From a virus: DNA of 39,428 nucleotides. The stretch is from positions 1 through 39,428 of IMG/VR virus record IMGVR_UViG_3300035158_000906. The stretch is one strand, 5' to 3'. This document shows positions 1-7,299 of this stretch, piece by piece (positions within the stretch are counted from its first letter, which is position 1; every line of letters starts with the position of its first letter). Made by a program: the position numbers and the translations under genes. The notes beneath the pieces were generated by a model. The model had not been told where the DNA came from and searched no databases. It worked only from the letters and a program-made list of their open reading frames with translations.

Positions 1-606
1 GGTTGTCATGAGGCATTGGCACCAGGCGGCTATGCCTTTGTCAATTTCGGGATGGTGTGGCCAGCGCCCTACTCCATGGAGGGCATGTATTGGGGTGCGT
101 TCAATGACGCTGGCATGCACCTCTACTGTGAGCGTATATGGCACAAGGACTTCGGCAGGATGGGGGCTCCTCGGGCTTACCACTACAAGAGCCCCCGACC
201 CGTGGCCGAGCACGAACACCTATGGACCTTCCGTAAGCCCGTGGCAGAAGGACAAGAAAAGTGGGACCCACCGCGAGACCGGAGCTTGTCCCTGCGGTCA
301 GTGTGGACTATTACCCCTGAAGATGAGCTAGAATCTGACCCATCCTACAATGACAGCAACGCGCCACTGTTGTGGCACCCAGCTGCCTACCCGATAACAC
401 TCCCCCTCAACGCATTGCGTGTACACTGCGACAGGGGAAGCGAGCAGCTAGTTGTGGACCCCTTTGGGGGCAGGGGCACCACCGCGTGGGCATGTTACCT
501 TTACGACGTGCCCTGCATAGCCATAGAATTGGATGAAGAGTATTGCTCCAGAGGGGCTTATTGGCTACAAGAGCAAATAGAGGCGGGGCAACAAGAGACA
601 TTCTGA
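1..606 (+). CDS. DNA methyltransferase, N4-cytosine/N6-adenine type (5' partial)
   Basis: The reading frame is open to the first base of the window, so the N-terminus, including the expected catalytic (D/S)PPY motif, lies outside it. What remains is the C-terminal part of an amino-methyltransferase that transfers a methyl group from SAM to a base in DNA. Visible signs are an IWHKDFGRM-like strand followed by a PVAEHEHLWTF segment, and near the end VVDPFGGRGTTAWAC, the SAM-binding motif I. This is followed by IAIELDEEY, the acidic strand that contacts SAM. With motif I at the C-terminal end, the enzyme is class beta. A TTG at 16 could be read as a start but would remove the catalytic half, so I take it as internal. 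A second DNA methyltransferase lies on the minus strand at 5096-5968. Target base and recognition site cannot be told. Confidence 0.85.
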   Translation, partial: GCHEALAPGGYAFVNFGMVWPAPYSMEGMYWGAFNDAGMHLYCERIWHKDFGRMGAPRAYHYKSPRPVAEHEHLWTFRKPVAEGQEKWDPPRDRSLSLRSVWTITPEDELESDPSYNDSNAPLLWHPAAYPITLPLNALRVHCDRGSEQLVVDPFGGRGTTAWACYLYDVPCIAIELDEEYCSRGAYWLQEQIEAGQQETF

Positions 607-617
607 GGTGACTTCCG

Positions 618-749
618 ATGGACCAACTAGTCGGCATCTTAGTAATCATTATTGTCGTGCTGCTTTTGCACCACTATGAGACCGTAGCAAATCTGCGCCT
701 TGAAATAGAAGAACTTGAGGAGCAGAATAACAATGACGAACAGGAGTGA
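618..749 (+). CDS. Small single-pass membrane protein (43 aa)
   Basis: A 43-residue protein starting at ATG with a GAGGTG ribosome site about seven bases upstream. Residues 4-17 (LVGILVIIIVVLLL) form one membrane segment with a very short N-terminus. After it comes a charged helix rich in Glu and Leu (LRLEIEELEEQ) that could form a short coiled coil. The layout of a membrane anchor plus short helix resembles many tiny phage membrane proteins. I do not recognise a family, and a holin or spanin role is not supported because no endolysin is nearby. It sits between the methyltransferase and a small zinc-binding protein with almost no spacing, so it is probably co-transcribed with them. Confidence 0.6.
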   Translation: MDQLVGILVIIIVVLLLHHYETVANLRLEIEELEEQNNNDEQE

Positions 750-758
750 GTAGGCACC

Positions 759-980
759 ATGGCCACGCCCGAACAAATTGCGCTGGACACGACCGGAACC
801 ACGAAGACTGAAGATGAGCTGGCAGAGATAGCCAGAGATAATGACTGCACTGTGGAGGCAGTTGTGGAGGTGGGGGGTATAGTAAAGTGTCCAGGGTGTG
901 GTTATTGGGTTTTTGAAGATACCATGCTAGCAGGCTACTGTGGAACTTGTGTAGCGGAGGAATACAACGATGAGTTTTAG
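759..980 (+). CDS. Small zinc-ribbon-like protein (73 aa)
   Basis: A 73-residue acidic protein with two CxxC knuckles, CPGC at residues 44-47 and CGTC at 61-64. Their spacing of 13 residues suits one zinc ion held by four cysteines. The N-terminal half (TEDELAEIARDNDC) looks helical. Its last codons overlap the start of the next gene by 11 bases, which suggests translational coupling with the P-loop NTPase. The function is unknown. Small zinc ribbons in phages often bind nucleic acid or a protein partner, but nothing here says which. Confidence 0.65.
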   Translation: MATPEQIALDTTGTTKTEDELAEIARDNDCTVEAVVEVGGIVKCPGCGYWVFEDTMLAGYCGTCVAEEYNDEF

Positions 981-1605
981 GATAGGAATATGTGGTCCAC
1001 CCAGCGCAGGCAAGACGACGCTATCGCACCGCTTGCGCAGGCTACTGGAGGGCAGCAGCGAGTGTGTGAAGGAATACGCCCGACACTACATCGAGCGCTA
1101 CGGTGTCCCGGAGCACGTTTTCGAGCAAATGTACATTCTCGATGGGCAGAAGAAGTGGGAGGAGCAGCTTAGTCGCACCTACGAGATTGTCCTCTCTGAT
1201 AGCCCCATATTCCTCAGCTATATCTACGGTAGAATGTTGGCAGATATAAAAGACCGCAAGCAGCGAGGCTATCTTGTTCGCCTCTATGAGCTAGCTATGG
1301 AGTCAGTCAATGAGTACGATGCTATTTACCTTCTCCCCCCGCGCGTGGTGCGGGAGGATGGGGTGCGAACACAGGACAGCAGTGATGCTGAGCACATACA
1401 TGGCCTTATTGAAAGCTTCTGCCACAACCACCGCGTGGACTACGCATCGGTGCCTGTGGGCAACTACGACGAACAGGCTTATGTTGTGGGCGAACACTTG
1501 AGACAACACCATGGCTTGACACTGCGCGAGGATATCCCTGAACCAGAAGACACACACCTACTTGCCTGGTTGAAAGCAGAAGGAGATGAATGTGATGGTC
1601 GGTAG
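970..1605 (+). CDS. P-loop NTPase, AAA_28/NadR-kinase-like (211 aa)
   Basis: A 211-residue nucleotide-binding protein. Residues 5-17 contain the Walker A motif GICGPPSAGKTT, and VLSDSPIFLSYIYG in the middle matches the Walker B-like strand (DSP) of small kinases. The overall plan (P-loop, a KEYARHYIERYG helix, DSP strand) is that of the AAA_28 or NadR C-terminal kinase-like group, some members of which phosphorylate nucleosides or nicotinamide riboside. The substrate cannot be assigned. It overlaps both the zinc-ribbon gene upstream (11 bases) and the next gene (11 bases from the preferred start at 1595), so it is part of a tightly coupled operon. Confidence 0.75.
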   Translation: MSFRIGICGPPSAGKTTLSHRLRRLLEGSSECVKEYARHYIERYGVPEHVFEQMYILDGQKKWEEQLSRTYEIVLSDSPIFLSYIYGRMLADIKDRKQRGYLVRLYELAMESVNEYDAIYLLPPRVVREDGVRTQDSSDAEHIHGLIESFCHNHRVDYASVPVGNYDEQAYVVGEHLRQHHGLTLREDIPEPEDTHLLAWLKAEGDECDGR

Positions 1606-2170
1606 AAAAGAGATGGACGTAGAGGGGACATCGGTCATAGAGGCAGAGCTCAACCACATGACCATTTTGGAGAACGGAGTTGTAGGCTTTAACGAGCGAG
1701 ATAATGTGGACTGCAAAATCAACTGCTCAAGAGGGCAAACGTTCATAACCTTCAACGACTACAACGACGATGGTGCTGTGGTCAGCTTCATATCCCCCAC
1801 GCAACACATGCCCCTACTCGCCTCAGTAGTAGGTAGCATAGACTACCTGGAACATGCTGGTAGTAACAGGAGAAAGGTGTGCGCTGAGGCGGAGGATTCA
1901 GATGTTGATATGAGGGTTACTGGCTACAGGTGCTCACAAACTCTGGCAGTCAATGAATACAAAGGACACCCAGGTGCCCAGGATATCAACATATTGCTTG
2001 AGTCTAGACTCAGAAGAGGTGTTGCCTTCACTGCGCTCCCTTATAGGTTTGAGCAATGGGTATCTATGCCCGCTTACTACATACCAGTTTTCCACAGTTC
2101 TCTTGCTTGCATTGTCATGGGCCTGCTCGATAAGCAGATACCAGGCACAAAACCAGTTCGGACGGATTAG
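1595..2170 (+). CDS. Hypothetical protein (191 aa)
   Basis: I do not recognise this protein. ATG at 1595 is preferred over ATG at 1586 because AGGAG at 1581-1585 touches the earlier codon but lies nine bases before the later one. The sequence has no membrane segment and no recognised motif. Several cysteines occur (CKINCSRG, RKVCAEAE, GYRCSQ) without a CxxC pair. The first half seems rich in beta strands (TILENGVVGFNERDNV, GQTFITFNDYNDDGAVVSF). It follows the NTPase with a short overlap and precedes an 84-base gap before the PhoH gene, so it may end the first small operon. Confidence 0.6.
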   Translation: MVGRKEMDVEGTSVIEAELNHMTILENGVVGFNERDNVDCKINCSRGQTFITFNDYNDDGAVVSFISPTQHMPLLASVVGSIDYLEHAGSNRRKVCAEAEDSDVDMRVTGYRCSQTLAVNEYKGHPGAQDINILLESRLRRGVAFTALPYRFEQWVSMPAYYIPVFHSSLACIVMGLLDKQIPGTKPVRTD

Positions 2171-2254
2171 AGGCATGTGCTCCGTTAAGTGGTAATACTC
2201 TAAGTAGTAGAACACCGACACCCAACACCGCACACGACAGGGGTATATGTCTTC

Positions 2255-3595
2255 ATGCGCAAATTCTTTGTAGTAGATACGAGCGTGCTCATACATGACC
2301 CAGAAGCTCTTACAAAATTCGGCGAGAACCACCTGGTCATACCTTACATAGTAGTACACGAATTGGATATGCTGAGAAAGTCACAATCGGAGAGGGGCGT
2401 AGCAGCCAGGCGTATAATGAGACAACTAGAGAGCATCAGGCTGAGGATGGTCGAATCTGCCTCACGCAAGGTGCTGGTTAGCCCTAACACAGAAGCGGGC
2501 TGCACCCTCTCGTTCGAAGACCCCCATGAGCTTGGTGTTCCCCATCACGAGTTATCAGAGGTATCATCCCATGTCCACGACGACCTGATAATTGATTGCG
2601 CTAAAGACCTCATATGGGAAGCCAAGGGGGCAAAATCAGAAGTCAAACTAATATCTAAAGATATAGGCTTGAGGGTGAAGGCGTCTCTAATGGGGGTAGC
2701 TGCTGAGGACTACCAGCAAGACAAGGTAGAGGAGGGCTATACGGGTATCCGTAGAGAGACTATTATCCTCCCACTCGACCACCCAGACGACCTGCTGGAT
2801 GGAAGCGTTAAAGCCCCCGAATACTTGCTCGAAAACCAATTCTGCTACGTGCAAGCAGAGGGATACGAGAATGTACCGGCAATTCTCATGAGGAGGAAAC
2901 GGGGGCAACTCAAGGTCGTGGGCGAGTGGTCACACGGGATAAGCGGCATCGGGGCATTGGATGATGAGCAGAGAATGGCACTTGAGGTGCTTATGGATGA
3001 AGATGTAACATGTGTGGCCTTATTGGGTGTGGCAGGTTGTGGTAAGACATTACTGAGCCTTGCCGCCGCCCTGCAGCAGCTGGACCACAGTGAGGTAGAG
3101 CGCATTGTGGCTATCAAACCTGTAGTATCGGTAAATGGCAGGGACATAGGCTACCTGAAGGGGGATAAAGAGGAGAAGCTAAGCAACTGGCACAAGCCCT
3201 TCTCCGATAATCTCAAGGTCATACAAATGTACAGTGGCAAGGGTGGCAACGGCGACCTTGGAGAAGCTATGCTGATGGATGGCAGGTTAGAGCTGGAGGC
3301 CATTACATTTATGCGTGGCAGGCACCTCCACGGGAAGTTCGTTATAGTGGACGAAACACAAAACTGCAGCATCCACGAGATGCGAACTGTGCTGACGCGA
3401 ACAGGAGAGAAGAGTCAGCTAGCCCTCCTTGCCGACACATCTCAAATAGACCTGCAGTACCTGGATGCGCAGTCATGTGGCATTGCGCAAGTGGTTGACA
3501 AACTTAAGGGCGACCCAGAATTTGCTGTGGTAAAACTGGAGCGCTCACAGCGCAGCAGCTTTGCCCAACTGGCCGCCAATAAGCTCTCTGAGTAA
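2255..3595 (+). CDS. phoH: PhoH-family ATPase with N-terminal PIN domain (PhoH2-like)
   Basis: A 446-residue two-domain protein. Residues 1 to about 150 form a PIN ribonuclease-like domain with the acidic residues of FVVDTSVLIHDP (Asp8) and VVHELDML, and a late DDLIIDCAKDL segment. From about 230 on comes a PhoH ATPase: Walker A GVAGCGKT at 258-265, Walker B FVIVDETQN with Asp366, and arginine-containing C-terminal motifs (VLTRTGEKSQ, LERSQRS). PIN-PhoH fusions in bacteria have been reported to act as RNA helicase/RNases. PhoH genes are common in phages, where their benefit is unsettled. An AGGGG site lies eleven bases before the ATG. The length is normal for the fusion and both domains look intact. 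Confidence 0.92.
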   Translation: MRKFFVVDTSVLIHDPEALTKFGENHLVIPYIVVHELDMLRKSQSERGVAARRIMRQLESIRLRMVESASRKVLVSPNTEAGCTLSFEDPHELGVPHHELSEVSSHVHDDLIIDCAKDLIWEAKGAKSEVKLISKDIGLRVKASLMGVAAEDYQQDKVEEGYTGIRRETIILPLDHPDDLLDGSVKAPEYLLENQFCYVQAEGYENVPAILMRRKRGQLKVVGEWSHGISGIGALDDEQRMALEVLMDEDVTCVALLGVAGCGKTLLSLAAALQQLDHSEVERIVAIKPVVSVNGRDIGYLKGDKEEKLSNWHKPFSDNLKVIQMYSGKGGNGDLGEAMLMDGRLELEAITFMRGRHLHGKFVIVDETQNCSIHEMRTVLTRTGEKSQLALLADTSQIDLQYLDAQSCGIAQVVDKLKGDPEFAVVKLERSQRSSFAQLAANKLSE

Positions 3596-3610
3596 CGAAG
3601 AAGGGGCATA

Positions 3611-4045
3611 ATGGAAATAGGAAGATACGCACGTAACATTGCTGAACAACTCAACAAACTGAGCATCGGGGCTCAGATTGCCATCTCTGACCAGCTGCAA
3701 AGGGTGCAATCTGCAGAGGGCAGAGATGAGGATGTCAGAAAAGCACGTGTAGATGCCCCCACCCTCCTGATTGTGGTGCTTATAATGGTGGGGGCTGCAT
3801 TTGTGTTCCCTTTCTATAATGTACGCTCAGTGCTGGTAGCGTTCATATCGCTGACGTTGACTTTGTTGGTCTATGATGGCATAGTGTGTTACACGGATTT
3901 TGCCCTGCTCAAGCCAATTGAGAAGACCAAAGCTTTGGCTGTTTTCTTACTGGTGTTTGTGCTGATGTACGTATGCGTGAGCGGGCTTGTGGAGTTTGCC
4001 GCCTACCAACAAACCAGCACTGAAGCTGACCATATGATGTGCTAA
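3611..4045 (+). CDS. Three-pass membrane protein (144 aa)
   Basis: The N-terminal 45 residues are polar and probably helical (AEQLNKLSIGAQIAISDQLQ). They are followed by three hydrophobic segments at about 51-68, 72-92 and 108-128. A short polar loop (KPIEKTK) separates the last two. The start ATG has an AAGGGG site. It lies between the PhoH gene and a methyltransferase-like gene, four bases before the latter. No family was recognised. A holin is conceivable from size and topology, but the long soluble N-terminus and the lack of a nearby endolysin argue against calling it one. Confidence 0.6.
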   Translation: MEIGRYARNIAEQLNKLSIGAQIAISDQLQRVQSAEGRDEDVRKARVDAPTLLIVVLIMVGAAFVFPFYNVRSVLVAFISLTLTLLVYDGIVCYTDFALLKPIEKTKALAVFLLVFVLMYVCVSGLVEFAAYQQTSTEADHMMC

Positions 4046-4048
4046 GCT

Positions 4049-4561
4049 ATGGGAGATACAGGTCGTTTCAAAATCTTCTCGGATTTCATAGAGAGAAACT
4101 GGCCCAACGCTCATCGTATAGCTGACATTGGGGGAGGGTCTGGCCTCCTGTCCCTTGAGCTTGCTAAAAGAGGCTACGAGCCCACCGTGTTCGAGCCCGC
4201 TAACCACAACAGTCAGGCAGCTATGAGACATGCAGCTAGCAAGCAGGAGATACCCCTCGGGGGGCTGCATGATATAGACAGAAAGCGCCTGGTCATACGT
4301 CACACTGAAGACTGCGGAGAGCTACTGGGGGACTACGACTTGCTGGTTGGCCTCCATCCAGATGAAGCCACTGAGATTATCGTGAGGCTGGGGCTGGGCC
4401 TACGTAAGCCCTTCGCGGTTGTTCCATGTTGCGTAATGCCGCTTGATGGCAGGGATATGGTAGAGAAAGAGTGGCTAGACTACCTGCAAAGGCTAGGCCC
4501 AGGCGTGCGCTCAACACGCCTTGAGTGTTCCGGTAAGAACATAGTGCTCTACAGGAGGTAG
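4049..4561 (+). CDS. SAM-dependent methyltransferase-like protein (170 aa)
   Basis: Residues 23-40 (HRIADIGGGSGLLSLELA) are a textbook Rossmann motif I for SAM binding, followed by an acidic strand end (TVFEP). Later motifs are DLLVGLHPDEATE and FAVVPCCVMP. The GLHPDEAT...PCC arrangement recalls the LHxCGxLT...CC pattern of the METTL25/TRM13-like methyltransferases, where it lies near the active site, but this is from memory and only suggestive. The substrate is unknown; it lacks the PPY motif of amino DNA methyltransferases. The gene begins three bases after the membrane protein stop with no clear ribosome site, so it is probably translated by coupling. Confidence 0.7.
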   Translation: MGDTGRFKIFSDFIERNWPNAHRIADIGGGSGLLSLELAKRGYEPTVFEPANHNSQAAMRHAASKQEIPLGGLHDIDRKRLVIRHTEDCGELLGDYDLLVGLHPDEATEIIVRLGLGLRKPFAVVPCCVMPLDGRDMVEKEWLDYLQRLGPGVRSTRLECSGKNIVLYRR

Positions 4562-4568
4562 AACAATA

Positions 4569-4739
4569 GTGGACGGCACCATCCAGCCCGGTGGGCTATC
4601 TCATATACAAGTTGAGTTGGCGAAGCTATGTAAGCAATGCAAGCACGAAGACAGCCCCCGCTGTGACGCATGCTTACATACAATACACTCGCAGATGCAC
4701 AGCGGGAGGCCTATTGAAACATTGTTCGAGGCTGATTAA
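4569..4739 (+). CDS. Small CxxC protein, GTG start (56 aa)
   Basis: A short reading frame beginning with GTG and preceded at ten bases by GGAGG (4554-4558). It encodes 56 residues with two cysteine pairs, CKQC at 21-24 and CDAC at 32-35, plus nearby histidines (KHED, CLHTIHSQMH). This is enough to bind zinc. Its stop codon overlaps the stop of the minus-strand gene that ends at 4736, so the two operons converge with no room for a separate terminator. Function unknown. It is the second small CxxC protein in this operon. Confidence 0.6.
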   Translation: MDGTIQPGGLSHIQVELAKLCKQCKHEDSPRCDACLHTIHSQMHSGRPIETLFEAD

Positions 4740-5083
4740 CCCGAGAGCCCACCAGCAATGCCAATCTTGAGGTTGCCCTCAAACCTGCCCGGGTTATCAA
4801 CAGCATCCTTGAAGATATCAAGGAACATATCCTTGAAGTCATCAACCAGCGGCGTGCGGCCACTGAAGGCACCAATCAGGGCACCACACTCCTGTGCTAC
4901 CTCCATGCAGGCCTCCTGCTCGTCTAGGTTCTTGTCCATTATATCTTCAGTGGTCTGCCCTACTGCGGCCACTAACTCCTGTATGACCTTCCATTCATCG
5001 TAATCTGCCAGCTTAGCCTGCAACTGCATCACCTGAATGGAAATCTGTTTGAATGCCCTTTCGAATCTTTGCCTCTGATTCAT
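4736..5083 (-). CDS. Hypothetical helical protein (115 aa)
   Basis: Last gene of the minus-strand trio. A strong AAAGGAGGAG site lies just before the ATG, in the 12-base gap after the methyltransferase. The protein appears largely helical and charged (QRQRFERAFKQISIQVMQLQAKLADYDEW), and its C-terminus is rich in glycine. No motif was recognised. The central stretch NLDEQEACMEVAQECGALIG has two cysteines but no metal-site spacing. Its position after a DNA methyltransferase suggests a shared mRNA, but gives no clear role. Confidence 0.65.
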   Translation of the reverse strand: MNQRQRFERAFKQISIQVMQLQAKLADYDEWKVIQELVAAVGQTTEDIMDKNLDEQEACMEVAQECGALIGAFSGRTPLVDDFKDMFLDIFKDAVDNPGRFEGNLKIGIAGGLSG

Positions 5084-5095
5084 CTTGCTCCTCCT

Positions 5096-5968
5096 TTAGA
5101 ACACCTGCTCGTCATCGTATCTCCAATCGCACAAGGTGCCGAAGGCATTGCTGTCGTACACTTTCTGCATGTTGTCTGACACAAGCGCTTTGTTGCTTGC
5201 GTCCACATCGTAACCTACGCCTATCCTACCATGTGACTTGGCGGCTAGGAGTGTGCTCCCGCTGCCCATGAAAGGGTCGAGCACCACATCCCCTTCGTTA
5301 CTACCGAGCAATATACACTTGCCAGCTAAGTCCACAGGAAATGGAGCTGGGTGCTCGCGACTTGCTTGCGTTGTCTCGTATGGCACGAACCAGGCATTCC
5401 CCCTGCACCTTTTGTTTCGACCCCCCTTCCAACGCTCTATGTTGCTCTCATCCGAGTAGGGCACCCCCACTTCATCCCTATTGAGCTTCACTTCGCTGGG
5501 CCCCTTGGCAAACAAAAAGACTGGCTCCCAAGTGTCATTGAGAAGCTCCCCTCGCTTTGGGCGATAATGGCCCTTTGAAAACACGCTATCACCTATGTCT
5601 AACGATATCGACTTCACCCAAGCGATAGTCTGCAGCAGAGACCACCCATCCGATTCAAGCGCCTGCTCTTCAATAAGCTGCGCTACTCTCCAAGGTTTTG
5701 AGGGGTCGCTACGGGGTATCCCCAAGTTCATGAACATAACAGCGCCTCGCTTAGCCACACGGTAACACTCCCCAATAACACCGAGCAACATGCGCTCGTA
5801 GTGTTCTTCTGGGATGTCATCGTCGTAGCCCTTGTAGTCTACACCTATATTGTAGGGGGGTGAGGTGACAATGCAAGCCACGCTTTCGTTATCGAGCTCA
5901 ACCATGCATCGTGAATCTTCAAAAATACCCTTATGCCCCCCATCAAAATCAACTACGTTACGTCCCAT
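5096..5968 (-). CDS. DNA methyltransferase, class beta, TSPPYN type (290 aa)
   Basis: A complete amino-methyltransferase for DNA. The catalytic motif IV TSPPYN is at residues 35-40 and the SAM-binding motif I DPFMGSGST at 231-239, followed by VGYDVDASN. The order IV then I defines class beta. The TSPPY form is frequent in N4-cytosine enzymes but also occurs in N6-adenine ones, so the product base is left open. The variable middle region (about 85-215) probably holds the target recognition part. I chose ATG at 5968, with GGGAG seven bases upstream, over the TTG codon just before it. The start overlaps the end of the 160-residue gene upstream. No restriction endonuclease is visible beside it, so it looks like a solitary enzyme that may protect phage DNA. 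Confidence 0.92.
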   Translation of the reverse strand: MGRNVVDFDGGHKGIFEDSRCMVELDNESVACIVTSPPYNIGVDYKGYDDDIPEEHYERMLLGVIGECYRVAKRGAVMFMNLGIPRSDPSKPWRVAQLIEEQALESDGWSLLQTIAWVKSISLDIGDSVFSKGHYRPKRGELLNDTWEPVFLFAKGPSEVKLNRDEVGVPYSDESNIERWKGGRNKRCRGNAWFVPYETTQASREHPAPFPVDLAGKCILLGSNEGDVVLDPFMGSGSTLLAAKSHGRIGVGYDVDASNKALVSDNMQKVYDSNAFGTLCDWRYDDEQVF

Positions 5969-6440
5969 CAATTAACTCCCTCGTTTCCTTTGCATTGATG
6001 GCTATGGTTTCTATGTCCCCCTGGGGAACCGCTACGCCATAAACGCCCTGCCCCATATTCCTCGTGGTCCCCATCAACACAGCCATCTCAGGGTCTGCTA
6101 CGGTTTGCTTGGCCAGCAGCAGGTTTGCCAACTGCTCATGCTTGATAAACCAAGTCACCTCTTGTGTCATAATCAAAACTGTGTCGGCCACACCTTGCAC
6201 CAATCTACTGTTCTGGTAGCCATTGCGGGTCATGGCCGTAGGCAGTAGCCACACAGCAGAGGCAAACCCCTCGGCGGGGCGCGGAAACTCTACGGCTAGT
6301 CTTCTGCCGTACATCCTCACCTTCTCCACAGGAGCATCTCGGAGTAGGATATCGAAGTCATTATGCTCAGACAACTCACACTGCCAGCCCTGGTAGCTAT
6401 TGATGGTATTCGCCACCTGGGCAATTATACCGCCATTCAC
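5958..6440 (-). CDS. Hypothetical protein, GTG start (160 aa)
   Basis: First gene of the minus-strand operon. Translation starts at GTG with AAAGGAG eight bases upstream. The product has no membrane segment and looks like a compact alpha/beta protein (VRMYGRRLAVEFPRP, ASAVWLLPTAMTRNGY, QGVADTVLIMTQEVTWFIKHEQLANLLLAKQ). I do not recognise the family. It overlaps the DNA methyltransferase by 11 bases, so the two are likely made together. It could act with that enzyme, for example as a specificity or accessory factor, but this is only inferred from gene order. Confidence 0.65.
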   Translation of the reverse strand: MNGGIIAQVANTINSYQGWQCELSEHNDFDILLRDAPVEKVRMYGRRLAVEFPRPAEGFASAVWLLPTAMTRNGYQNSRLVQGVADTVLIMTQEVTWFIKHEQLANLLLAKQTVADPEMAVLMGTTRNMGQGVYGVAVPQGDIETIAINAKETRELIDGT

Positions 6441-6505
6441 GTCCCTTGCTCCTTTTTTGCGCTATATTTAGCTACTTATAGCACTAATAGAGGTAGCTCA
6501 CCTGA

Positions 6506-6514
6506 ATTATACCA
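6506..6514 (-). promoter_or_regulatory. Candidate extended -10 promoter for the minus-strand operon
   Basis: Read on the minus strand this is TGGTATAAT, a perfect extended -10 element (TGn plus consensus TATAAT). It would start transcription about 58 bases before the GTG at 6440. No convincing -35 element lies 17 bases upstream, which is tolerated by extended -10 promoters. The same nine bases recur at 6590-6598, where they overlap a start codon, so chance or another role is possible. Confidence 0.35.
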
Positions 6515-6544
6515 TGACTTGGAGGAAACGACAGGCGGTTTAGT

Positions 6545-6562
6545 CAATACTATAGTTGAAGA
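6545..6562 (+). repeat. 18-base direct repeat, copy 1 (upstream of small terminase)
   Basis: The sequence CAATACTATAGTTGAAGA is found here, 35 bases before the small-terminase start, and again identically at 13628-13645, 25 bases before the internal scaffold start. Both copies have the same orientation relative to the downstream gene. An exact 18-base match by chance in a window of this size is unlikely (roughly one percent by simple base counting). It may be a phage-specific promoter or regulator site. No sigma-70 -35 box is seen at the right distance. Confidence 0.5.
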
Positions 6563-6597
6563 CAACAACAATCGCACCCGTGCAGGGTGATTATACC

Positions 6598-7299
6598 ATG
6601 TCAGACGATATACCTCACAACCTATCTCAGAAGGAAGTCAAGTGGCTCAAGCGCATCCGAGCGGCCAGGGCGAGTGGCAATATATCGCAGTGGTGCAGGG
6701 ACAACAATGTCGCCAGGCAGGACTTATATACCTGGGAAAGGCGCATCACAAAGAAGGGTGCAGCCACAGAGCCTGGTGTGGAAAATGACGATGTGATTGG
6801 CCCCTCGATAGCAGAGGATGGGGGGCTTGGCTACCTTGAGAACTTGACTAAGCCAGAGAGAGAGTTCGTAACAAGGCGCAAGGAGGAGTACCTGGAGGAC
6901 TACCCCGACCTGAATAATTCAGTTGACATGATGTCTTTGCACATACTTCTTATGCAAGAGATAGACATCGCCAGGTTGCTCAAGCAGCAGGCAAAAGGCT
7001 CTGACGTGAGCGAGCGGCTGGAGAGAGCCCAGAAGATATTCCAGAACACCGCCAATAAGCTGGGTATAGACCGTGAGGACAGACTTAAGCGTGGGGAGAC
7101 GGGTAACGAGGGTGACATTGCCAGTTTCGCCCTGGAGATGCAGTCTGATATGCCTGATATTCTCAAGACATTGGAGCGAGAAGAGGAAGAGGAAGAGGAG
7201 CTCCTGCGGGAGCGAAGGGCAGAAGGTAGAGATGCGACAGCTATCCGCACTGAGGCCCCCGACGAGGAGGAGGTGCTGGTAGATGGCTCAGCGGATTAG
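6598..7299 (+). CDS. terS: Terminase small subunit (putative, 233 aa)
   Basis: Its place directly before the large terminase (17-base overlap) and its build suggest the DNA-recognition subunit of the packaging motor. Residues about 8-50 (LSQKEVKWLKRIRAARAS..., ISQWCRDNNVARQDLYTWERRI) look like a helix-turn-helix for DNA binding. The middle (MMSLHILLMQEIDIARLLKQQ, RLERAQKIFQNTANKLG) is a helical oligomerisation-like region, and the C-terminal part is very acidic (EREEEEEEELLRERR). I use ATG at 6598; a TTG at 6556 would add 14 residues without a ribosome site. Sequence of small terminases is poorly conserved, so the call leans on position. Confidence 0.75.
   Translation: MSDDIPHNLSQKEVKWLKRIRAARASGNISQWCRDNNVARQDLYTWERRITKKGAATEPGVENDDVIGPSIAEDGGLGYLENLTKPEREFVTRRKEEYLEDYPDLNNSVDMMSLHILLMQEIDIARLLKQQAKGSDVSERLERAQKIFQNTANKLGIDREDRLKRGETGNEGDIASFALEMQSDMPDILKTLEREEEEEEELLRERRAEGRDATAIRTEAPDEEEVLVDGSAD

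Larger units (their letters stand above)
6441..6597. promoter_or_regulatory. Divergent control region between early minus operon and late plus operon
   Basis: This 157-base, AT-richer gap separates the minus-strand methyltransferase operon from the plus-strand packaging genes, so it should contain promoters for both. It holds an 11-base sequence ATTATACCATG twice (6506-6516 and 6590-6600, the second covering the small-terminase start codon). It also holds a nine-codon mini reading frame (6514-6543, MTWRKRQAV) and one copy of an 18-base repeat (6545-6562). A run of T's at the left end is the complement of the minus-strand ribosome site. Exact transcription starts cannot be read from sequence alone. 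Confidence 0.5.

Noticed and set aside
618-749. Holin or spanin call for the tiny membrane protein
   Set aside because: No endolysin or partner gene nearby, and size plus one membrane segment is not enough.
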